Made by a program: the position numbers and the translations under genes. Under the pieces are notes generated by a model. The model was given only the letters and a program-made list of their open reading frames with translations. It searched no databases and was not told where the DNA came from. A DNA stretch of 5,713 bases from Syntrophorhabdus sp. (lineage in GTDB: Bacteria; Desulfobacterota; BSN033; UBA1163), in NCBI GenBank assembly GCA_020724025.1, contig DYHU01000243.1:1-5713 (forward strand), written 5' to 3'. Below, piece by piece: positions 1 through 4,891 of the stretch. The stretch's first letter is position 1, and every line of letters starts with the position of its first letter.

Positions 1-569
1 CCCTGTATGCCTAAAGAAACGGCCACTTCCACATGGTTTTTCATGTCGTCAATGAAGAGGATCTTCTCCGGTTCGACCGAAGCCCATTCAATTACTTTTT
101 GAAAGATTTCAATGGCGGGTTTTTTGAATCCCACCTCATGGGAGAGAATCCATCGGTCAAAGACCTTAACAATGGGAAATTCCTTCAGGATGTAATCGAA
201 ATGAAGGGGATTGGTGTTGGAAAGAAGGCCAAGCCTCTTCTTCCCTTTTAATAAGCGGATGATTTCGGAGACCTCTTCATTTTCCCAGAAGATATCGTTC
301 CAGATAGGTTTGAAGTCCTCGAACGAGATGGAGAGTTGGAGAAATTCTTTCAAGGATTGGAAGAATTCCGGGGAGGACACCTTTCCTACCTCATAGCCAT
401 TGATTGCACCATCTTCAAAATCAAAGAGATAGGAGAAGATCTTCTGCGGATCCTGAAATTCCTTTCTCCGGGAAAACCTGGAAAGCTTCTCTGCAATCTG
501 GTAATGATTGAAGGGAAGAATGACATTTCCCAAATCAAAGAGGATGACCTCAATGGGAGATAGAATCAA
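1..569 (-). CDS. HAD-superfamily phosphatase, YihX-like (3' end cut by window edge)
   Basis: A haloacid dehalogenase-fold hydrolase, probably a cytoplasmic sugar-phosphate phosphatase. 189 codons are visible with no stop before the left edge. HAD motifs appear in order: motif I FDLGNVIL with nucleophile Asp12, motif II LLSNTN with Ser117, the motif III lysine in GFKKP (Lys150), and motif IV FIDD (Asp174-Asp175). The helical cap lies between about residues 20 and 105. The DLGNV form of motif I, SNTN, and the spacing closely resemble E. coli YihX (alpha-D-glucose-1-phosphatase, about 199 aa), so perhaps only 10-20 residues are missing. As in YihX, the usual second Asp of motif I is Gly14. No in-frame ATG or GTG exists after the upstream stop; the best start is TTG at 569, with GGGG five bases before it. 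The gene follows hemD by 85 bp, across a repeat that may terminate transcription, so operon membership is unsure. Family assignment is firm; substrate is inferred from similarity recalled from memory. Confidence 0.85.
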   Translation of the reverse strand, partial: MILSPIEVILFDLGNVILPFNHYQIAEKLSRFSRRKEFQDPQKIFSYLFDFEDGAINGYEVGKVSSPEFFQSLKEFLQLSISFEDFKPIWNDIFWENEEVSEIIRLLKGKKRLGLLSNTNPLHFDYILKEFPIVKVFDRWILSHEVGFKKPAIEIFQKVIEWASVEPEKILFIDDMKNHVEVAVSLGIQ

Positions 570-598
570 TTGAACCCCGTCAGAAATTTTATCGAAAC

Positions 599-659
599 TG
601 TAGCGCCCCCATTTACTGGGGGCGAATTAAAAACGGCGGCAGTAAATGCCGCCGCTACA
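599..659. repeat. 61-bp double-hairpin palindromic element (REP/BIME-like)
   Basis: Outer arms TGTAG (599-603) and CTACA (655-659) enclose two perfect 8-bp hairpins: CGCCCCCA/TGGGGGCG (604-611 with 617-624) and CGGCGGCA/TGCCGCCG (634-641 with 647-654), joined by an A/T-rich linker (625-633). Both loops are 5 nt, TTTAC and GTAAA, and are exact reverse complements of each other. The layout is that of a bacterial REP/BIME or small non-autonomous mobile element that can form a three-way junction. It fills most of the hemD-HAD gap, and its right arm contains the hemD stop codon. No transposase is in the window. That it is dispersed in the genome is inference from its form. Confidence 0.85.
625..654 (-). 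terminator. Possible intrinsic terminator after hemD, formed by one hairpin of the repeat
   Basis: Read on the minus strand, the first structure after the hemD stop is the GC-rich 8-bp hairpin CGGCGGCA-TTTAC-TGCCGCCG, followed directly by TTTTTAATT. A short strong stem plus a T-run is the form of a Rho-independent terminator. The T-run is only five long before AA, so termination may be partial. The opposite strand has no T-run after either hairpin. Confidence 0.5.
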
Positions 660-1518
660 TTTTTAATCCCCTTTGAGAAGGGTGAGGAGTGGCAAAATAT
701 TCTGCGATCGCACGGGTCAAAGCTGGGATTGTATACTCTTTGGGCTGGATATGAACCTTTAATCCAGATTCCCTTACAGTTCGGGCAGTGATCGGGCCGA
801 TGCAGGCAATGGAAATACCTTTTAGAAGTTTTTTAAAGTCCTCTTTTTTTAGAAGGTCAACGAAATGATTGACCGCGGAAGACGAGGTAAACGTAATCAC
901 ATCAATTTGCCCCTCTGATAGGAGCCGTTTCAGCCTGATTGGTCCTCCTTTGGGCTTGATGGTTCGGTAGGCATCCACCACATTCACTTCGGCTCCAAAC
1001 CTTTTCAACCCTTTTGGAAGGATATCCCGCGCCTTTTTGGCACGGGCAAGTAGGATTCGTTTTCCCTCCACGCCCATCTTTTTAAATCCGTCGAGGACAG
1101 CTTCTGCCACATATTCCTTCGGAATATAATGGACGGGAAATCCTTTTTTCTTCAATTGACTGGCCGTGGCAGGTCCGATGGCACAGACCTTTAACGACAT
1201 GGGGAGACGAAGGTTCTTCCGTTTCTCCTTCAACCGCTGATAGAAGAAGCTGACTCCGTTGGCACTGGTGAAGATAATCCAGTGGTAGGATTTTAGTTGG
1301 GCGATGGCGCGGTCCACTCCCTTCCAACTGGAAGGTGGGACGATCTCAATGGTGGGAAATTCAATGACCTCCGCTCCGAGTTTCTTGAGTCGTGTTGTAA
1401 ATTCTACCGACTGGTCACGAGCACGGGTGATGAGAATTTTTTTCCCCCTCACCCCACCCTCTCCCCTATGGGGAGAGGGAAAGGGTGAGGGGACGTTATG
1501 CATATTTTTTATTTTCAT
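655..1518 (-). CDS. hemD: Uroporphyrinogen-III synthase HemD, with a repeat inside its 5' end
   Basis: Closes hydroxymethylbilane to uroporphyrinogen III with inversion of ring D; cytoplasmic. From the ATG at 1518 the protein has 287 residues. It shows the two-domain HemD pattern: ILITRARDQ (28-36), FTSANGVSFF (83-92), AIGPATA (113-119), then LARAKKARDILP (157-168), VDAYRT (181-186), FTSSSAV (210-216), IGPITA (240-245) and QPKEYTIPAL (258-267). The family is usually about 240-265 aa and normally begins just before the ILITRAR strand. Here the first 25 residues are Pro/Gly-rich sequence encoded largely by a palindromic repeat (1445-1492). An in-frame GTG at 1452, preceded by GGGGAGAGGG, would give a more normal 265-aa protein. 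The ATG overlaps the hemC stop as ATGA, favouring coupled initiation, but lacks a clear ribosome site. The last 11 residues (TPHPSQRGLKM) also look repeat-derived, and the TAG stop lies in the downstream element. HemD diverges greatly in sequence; the call rests on motifs plus position after hemC. Confidence 0.92.
   Translation of the reverse strand: MKIKNMHNVPSPFPSPHRGEGGVRGKKILITRARDQSVEFTTRLKKLGAEVIEFPTIEIVPPSSWKGVDRAIAQLKSYHWIIFTSANGVSFFYQRLKEKRKNLRLPMSLKVCAIGPATASQLKKKGFPVHYIPKEYVAEAVLDGFKKMGVEGKRILLARAKKARDILPKGLKRFGAEVNVVDAYRTIKPKGGPIRLKRLLSEGQIDVITFTSSSAVNHFVDLLKKEDFKKLLKGISIACIGPITARTVRESGLKVHIQPKEYTIPALTRAIAEYFATPHPSQRGLKM
665..692. repeat. Repeat-like GC-rich tract encoding the hemD C-terminal tail
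   Basis: The tract contains CCCTT-TGAG-AAGGG (669-682) followed by TGAGGAGTGG. Its AAGGGTGAGG (678-687) is identical to bases 1481-1490 in the palindrome at the other end of hemD. It encodes the tail TPHPSQRGL beyond the last recognisable HemD residues (about AEYFA). A degenerate half copy of the palindrome is plausible, but ten shared low-complexity bases are thin support. Confidence 0.35.
1445..1492. repeat. 48-bp imperfect palindrome inside the hemD 5' coding region
   Basis: The arms are CCCCTCACCC (1445-1454) with GGGTGAGGGG (1483-1492) and CCCTCTCCCC (1457-1466) with GGGGAGAGGG (1470-1479). A 2/3-nt internal mismatch (CA opposite AAA) separates them, and the apex is a 3-nt TAT loop. This gives 20 base pairs in all, almost pure C/T on one side and G/A on the other. 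The form matches small dispersed palindromes common in bacterial genomes, often found between genes and sometimes read as proline-rich peptides. Here it lies in frame between the ATGA overlap of hemC/hemD and the first conserved HemD strand. Confidence 0.85.
1450..1479 (-). promoter_or_regulatory. Alternative hemD initiation site (ribosome site plus GTG) inside the palindrome
   Basis: On the minus strand GGGGAGAGGG (1479-1470 is its pairing partner on the opposite arm; the sense copy reads from 1466 to 1457 plus the following GT) precedes an in-frame GTG at 1452-1450. The sense run GGGGAGAGGG ends about four bases before GTG. Initiation here gives a protein starting MRGKKILITRAR, which is what a normal HemD N-terminus looks like. 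The same purine run pairs with the other arm of the palindrome, so the site would be hidden in the folded mRNA unless a ribosome opened it. Confidence 0.4.
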
Positions 1519-2465
1519 GTTTGAATAGTCAGCTCTGACTTATTATAGACCTCTTCAAGGATCTCCTTGGCTCCCCTATTAAGCAGAACCTCAGCCAGTT
1601 CAATGCCAAGGGATTCTGCTTGCTCAACCGGTCCTTCCATATGATGCCTGATGAGTCTCTTTCCATCTATCGTTCCAACCAATCCGTCCATTTTAAGAAG
1701 AGAATTCTCTATTTGGGCAAAAGCCGCAATGGGGACCTGACATCCTCCTCCCAATCTCTTAAGGAAAGCCCTCTCCCCGGAAACGGCAATGAAGGAGTCC
1801 TCATCGTTGAGAAATCGGATCCGTTCCTCAACTTCTTTATCTCCGACTCTCGTCTCGATTCCCAATGCTCCCTGTCCGATGGCAGGAAGCGAGACATCGG
1901 TCGGAAGGATCTCCGTAATGCTCTCATCAAGCCCGAGTCTCTTCAGCCCGGCACAGGCAAGGACAATTCCATCGAGGCTCAAGGTCTTTAACTTCTTCAG
2001 GCGTGTGTCCAAATTCCCCCTGAGAGGGATCAATTGAAGATCGCCTCTGAAATGGAGCAGTTGGGCCTGACGCCTCAGACTGCTCGTCCCGATCTTTGCT
2101 CCTTCGGGGAGGTCTTTTAAAGAGATTCCTTCTCTGGAGATAAAGGCATCGCGGGGGTCTTCTCTTTTTGTGATGGCTGAGATGTGGAGGCCTTCCGGAA
2201 ATTCCGTGGGGACATCCTTGATGCTGTGGACGGCGAGGTCTATTCTTTTTGCAAGAAGGGCTTCCTCGATCTCCTTGACAAAGAGACCTTTTCCTCCGAT
2301 CTTCGCAAGCGGAGCATCCTGAATTTTATCTCCCGTAGTTTTAATTTTAACCAGAGTCACTCTGAGGCGGGGGTGGGCCTGTTCTAATTTCTCCTTCACC
2401 CAGTTGGCCTGAAAGAGGGCGAGCCGGCTTGCCCGGGTTCCGATTCTCAGTTCGCGCGGGGTCAT
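1515..2465 (-). CDS. hemC: Hydroxymethylbilane synthase (porphobilinogen deaminase) HemC
   Basis: Joins four porphobilinogen units head to tail into hydroxymethylbilane on a covalent dipyrromethane cofactor; soluble cytoplasmic enzyme. The 316 residues match the usual length of about 310. Motifs in order: RIGTRASRLALFQ (7-19), HSIKDVP (80-86) with catalytic Asp84 at the E. coli position, DPRDAF (103-108), GTSSLRRQAQ (127-136), LRGNLDTRLKKL (148-159), PAIGQGALGIE (194-204), and GGGCQVP (239-245) with Cys242 as cofactor attachment site. The start at 2465 overlaps the galT stop as ATGA, and a GAGAGGGG stretch lies ten bases upstream. An ATG 11 codons earlier is possible, but the family begins close to RIGTR. 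The 3' end overlaps the hemD ATG, again as ATGA. All key residues are present, so it should be active. Confidence 0.98.
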   Translation of the reverse strand: MTPRELRIGTRASRLALFQANWVKEKLEQAHPRLRVTLVKIKTTGDKIQDAPLAKIGGKGLFVKEIEEALLAKRIDLAVHSIKDVPTEFPEGLHISAITKREDPRDAFISREGISLKDLPEGAKIGTSSLRRQAQLLHFRGDLQLIPLRGNLDTRLKKLKTLSLDGIVLACAGLKRLGLDESITEILPTDVSLPAIGQGALGIETRVGDKEVEERIRFLNDEDSFIAVSGERAFLKRLGGGCQVPIAAFAQIENSLLKMDGLVGTIDGKRLIRHHMEGPVEQAESLGIELAEVLLNRGAKEILEEVYNKSELTIQT

Positions 2466-3460
2466 CGGATCGCGACCCCTCTCAGGAATTCGGCGCATTG
2501 TTCGGGCAGGGTGGTATTGATGTAGATCCCTGTTCCGATCTCGAATCCCGCGGGCGTAGTCAGTTTGGGAACGATGACGACATACCAGTGGTGGTATTTG
2601 ACATCGCTATCCTCAATGGGAGCGGAGCGGATAATGTAGTTGTAGTCGGGATCGTTCAATCCGACGCAGAGCCTCTTGAGGGTATCCTGAAGCACGGAGG
2701 CGAAATCCATCATCTCCTCATCCGATATCGAAGTGAAGGAAGAATGGTGGATTTTCGGATAGATTCGAGTTTCAAAGGGAGAACGTGAGGCAAAGGGACA
2801 GAGGATGAGAAAGTATTTTGTCTCCTCCACCACCCTCACCTGCTGGCGCCGTTCCTCCTCCATCATTCCACAATAGATACAATCTCCGAAGGTGTCGCAG
2901 GCGAGCTGAGATTGATAGAGCGGATTTCTCACATGGGGGGGGACGATGGGCGTGGCGATGATTTGAGAATGGGGATGTTCGAGAGAAGTTCCGGCCCTCT
3001 CGCCATAGTTTCGGAAGATAGTGATGAGGTCGATACGCCCTGTCTTTGAAAGGGCGATGTATCGTTCTTTGTAAGCCATCACCGTATTTTTTACCTCCTC
3101 CAGGTCCATGGTGGCGATCGTCCGGTTATGGAAGGGAGTTTCAATGACCACCTCCGCTATTCCAAACCCATCCGCTTTAAGGAATCGACCCTCATGTTTT
3201 CTTTCTGTCGTCAGATGGCTCTGAAGGGCGGCGAATTTGTTCTGGACGACCCGCAGTGACCAGGCCCCGTTCTTCTCGATAGAGAAGAGGGAAGGGGGGG
3301 TCTTTGATTCGTTCCCCGGGCAGAAGGGACAATCCTCCCTGTAAAGAGGAATGGATTTCTTTTCCTCCTTTTTCTGGAAGAACTGGTCGGGTCTTTTCGC
3401 CCTCTCAGTGGCAATGATGACCCATTCCTTTGAGACCATGTTCTGTCTGAATTCCGGCAT
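2462..3460 (-). CDS. galT: GalT-family hexose-1-phosphate nucleotidylyltransferase, two apparent zinc sites
   Basis: A histidine-triad-fold (GalT branch) enzyme that transfers a nucleotidyl group between a nucleotide-sugar and a sugar-1-phosphate or phosphate through a His-NMP intermediate; cytoplasmic. It has 332 residues, a full family length. Visible motifs: CPFCPGNE (44-51), ETPFHN (107-112), the active-site HPHSQ (162-166) with nucleophile His164, a second Cys pair DCIYC (193-197), PKIHHSSF (235-242), YHHW (289-292) and GFEIGTGIYIN (305-315). Cys44/Cys47/His111/His162 and Cys194/Cys197/His238 or 239/His291 could each bind zinc. This pattern, and the C-terminal half, recall Arabidopsis ADP-glucose phosphorylase as much as classical GalT, so the substrate is open and the symbol names only the family. 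The ATG at 3460 has a strong AGGAGGAGG six bases upstream, inside the hemA 3' end; a longer frame to 3556 overlaps hemA and is not conserved-looking. No galK or galE is visible. Its place between hemA and hemC is unusual. Confidence 0.9.
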   Translation of the reverse strand: MPEFRQNMVSKEWVIIATERAKRPDQFFQKKEEKKSIPLYREDCPFCPGNESKTPPSLFSIEKNGAWSLRVVQNKFAALQSHLTTERKHEGRFLKADGFGIAEVVIETPFHNRTIATMDLEEVKNTVMAYKERYIALSKTGRIDLITIFRNYGERAGTSLEHPHSQIIATPIVPPHVRNPLYQSQLACDTFGDCIYCGMMEEERRQQVRVVEETKYFLILCPFASRSPFETRIYPKIHHSSFTSISDEEMMDFASVLQDTLKRLCVGLNDPDYNYIIRSAPIEDSDVKYHHWYVVIVPKLTTPAGFEIGTGIYINTTLPEQCAEFLRGVAIR

Positions 3461-3461
3461 C

Positions 3462-4757
3462 TTAATCCTCCTCCTTTCGTTCTTCCGAGGTGAGGTCCGG
3501 GAGCTGAAAGAGAGTTCGGAGGGTATCGATATAGAAATCTGACATCGCCTCCTCATCTTTCTGCTTGACCCGGGTCAGGGGATCATGGAGGATCTTGTTG
3601 ATAATGGCGGAGGTCAGAGCCTCCAGGGATTGTCGCTCCTTTTCGGAGAAATGGGGATGGAGAGAGAACGTCTTTTCCAATTCTTTGTTTCGGATCTCAT
3701 CAAATTTTTTCCTTAAGGCTACAATGGTCGGGGTGATCTCCAGAGATTGATACCAGTGGACGAATTTTGCCACTTCATCCTTCACGATGGCCTCTGCCTT
3801 CCGGGCTTCCTTTTCACGATCCTTAATATTTTCATTGGCGACTTTTTGGAGGTCATCGATGTTGTAGAGATAGGCATTCTCAATGTCACCGACGCTGGGC
3901 TCGACATCACGAGGGTCGGCAATATCGATAAAGAAGACGGGTTTTTGTTTTCGCTCCTTCATCAACTTTGCGATCTGGTCATGCCTGATGAGGTATTGTG
4001 ACGAATCGGTGGCGCTGATGACAATGTCCGCTCTTTTCAATCCCAGCGCCATTTCTTCGAAACGGATGGTTTCTCCCTTGATTTCCTGAGCGAGCGTGAC
4101 CGCCCGGTCGTAAGTTCGGTTCGTCACCAGGATTTCCTTCACGCCCCCTGCCACGAGATGCCGTGCGGCCAATTCACACATCTCACCCGCTCCGATCAGG
4201 AGAACAGTTTTTTGATCCAGGCCTCCGAAGATTCTTTCTGCCAGCTCGACCGCGACGGAACTGACCGAAACAGCGCTATCGCCAATCCGGGTTTCCGTCC
4301 TCACCCTCTTTGCCACATGAAAAGCCCGGTGGAGAAGCCGGTGGAGGATGATGCCGGAGGTCTTCAATTCGGCCGCCACCGTGTAGGCGGACTTGATCTG
4401 ACCCAGAATCTGCGGCTCGCCCACCACCATTGAATCGAGACTGGAGGCCACCCGGAAGATGTGTCTCACCGCTTCTTCCCCGATGAGGAGATAGAGATTC
4501 TTTTCGAATTCTTTTAAAGGAAGGTTGTGATATCGGGAGAGAAAATTTTTCAGATCCTGGAGGGTTTTTTCAGCCTTTCGTGAGATGGCATAGATTTCCA
4601 CTCGATTGCAGGTGGAGAGGATCATGTTCTCCTTCAATGAAGGCAGAGAGTGGGTCTGGAAAAGAGCTTTCTCCATCTCCGATTCCTGGAAGGCCAGTCT
4701 CTCCCGGATCTCAATGGGCGCTGTTTTATGATTCAAACCGATGATAATGAGTTCCAT
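3462..4757 (-). CDS. hemA: Glutamyl-tRNA reductase HemA
   Basis: Reduces glutamyl-tRNA(Glu) with NADPH to glutamate-1-semialdehyde, the committed first step of C5-pathway tetrapyrrole synthesis; a soluble dimer. The 431 residues match the family (about 415-450). Catalytic domain: GLNHKTAP (7-14), STCNRVEIY (48-56) with catalytic Cys50, conserved His99, and EPQILGQIKSAY (114-125). NADPH domain: LLIGAGEM (186-193), VTNRT (211-215), ISATDS (247-252) and FIDIADPRDVEP (276-287). A C-terminal helical dimerisation domain follows from about 300. The ATG at 4757 places GLNHKTAP at the usual distance; a TTG three codons earlier (4766) is possible. No clear ribosome site precedes either start, and the leader is a short tandem repeat (CCTAAACCTTAA type on the coding strand). 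The gene ends one base before the galT-like start. HemL and HemB are not in the window. Confidence 0.98.
   Translation of the reverse strand: MELIIIGLNHKTAPIEIRERLAFQESEMEKALFQTHSLPSLKENMILSTCNRVEIYAISRKAEKTLQDLKNFLSRYHNLPLKEFEKNLYLLIGEEAVRHIFRVASSLDSMVVGEPQILGQIKSAYTVAAELKTSGIILHRLLHRAFHVAKRVRTETRIGDSAVSVSSVAVELAERIFGGLDQKTVLLIGAGEMCELAARHLVAGGVKEILVTNRTYDRAVTLAQEIKGETIRFEEMALGLKRADIVISATDSSQYLIRHDQIAKLMKERKQKPVFFIDIADPRDVEPSVGDIENAYLYNIDDLQKVANENIKDREKEARKAEAIVKDEVAKFVHWYQSLEITPTIVALRKKFDEIRNKELEKTFSLHPHFSEKERQSLEALTSAIINKILHDPLTRVKQKDEEAMSDFYIDTLRTLFQLPDLTSEERKEED
3467..3475 (-). promoter_or_regulatory. Strong Shine-Dalgarno for the galT-like gene, inside hemA
   Basis: AGGAGGAGG read on the minus strand, six bases before the ATG at 3460. 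It also encodes the last residues of HemA (Lys-Glu-Glu-Asp). It fixes the start of the galT-like gene and makes a longer N-terminus unlikely. Confidence 0.85.
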
Positions 4758-4767
4758 ATAAGACAAA

Positions 4768-4791
4768 GGTTTAGGTTAAGGTTTAGGTTAA
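4768..4791. repeat. Tandem 12-bp repeat (GGTTTAGGTTAA x2) in the hemA leader
   Basis: Two exact copies of GGTTTAGGTTAA lie head to tail, each made of two related hexamers GGTTTA and GGTTAA. On the coding strand the tract ends ten bases before the hemA ATG, where a ribosome site would be expected. A diverged inverted copy lies at 4866-4881. Confidence 0.8.
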
Positions 4792-4881
4792 GCAAAAAGA
4801 TCCAGACTCCATAGCCCTCTTCCATACCGGCATTTCTTCAAATGAATTATATTCCATTACTCCTCAACCTTAGCCTTAACC
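4774..4881. repeat. Imperfect inverted repeat framing the ccsB-hemA intergenic region
   Basis: GGTTAAGGTTTAGGTT (4774-4789) pairs with AACCTTAGCCTTAACC (4866-4881) at 14 of 16 positions. The arms enclose 76 bp of ordinary-looking sequence (4790-4865). The whole unit could fold into a long stem-loop in the hemA leader or be the remnant of a small mobile element. Confidence 0.5.
4846..4851 (-). promoter_or_regulatory. Possible -10 box (TATAAT) upstream of hemA
   Basis: A perfect TATAAT on the minus strand lies about 90 bases before the hemA start, in the only sizeable gap upstream of hemA. No convincing TTGACA-like box lies 16-18 bases further upstream, so the case for a sigma-70 promoter rests on the -10 alone. 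If real, hemA-hemD could be transcribed independently of ccsB. Confidence 0.25.
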
Positions 4882-4891
4882 TGGTTTTTTA

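Noticed and set aside
33..791. Several overlapping plus-strand frames at the left end, as if small genes
   Set aside because: The minus strand is open throughout 569-1 and encodes all four HAD motifs, so the plus-strand frames are shadows.
1304..1528. Plus-strand open frames giving proline-rich peptides across the hemD 5' end
   Set aside because: They are antisense to hemD and arise from reading the palindromic repeat; no start context or recognisable domain.
1524..1541. Short palindrome AGTCAG-CT-CTGACT near the hemC 3' end
   Set aside because: A 6-bp stem with a 2-nt loop inside coding sequence, with no T-run; likely chance.
2466..2498. An earlier ATG for hemC adding 11 residues
   Set aside because: HemC proteins begin a few residues before RIGTR; the ATGA overlap with galT at 2465 fits better.
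2429..2788. Plus-strand open frame of 119 codons antisense to the hemC/galT junction
   Set aside because: Lies opposite strongly conserved HemC and GalT motifs, shows no domain, and crosses two real genes.
3461..3556. A 32-residue longer N-terminus for the galT-like protein
   Set aside because: It is Arg/Ser-rich, overlaps hemA, and a strong AGGAGGAGG lies at the right distance before the ATG at 3460.
4768..4791. GGTTTA/GGTTAA hexamers as telomere-like or CRISPR repeats
   Set aside because: Only two 12-bp copies with no spacers; nothing else suggests a chromosome end or a CRISPR array.
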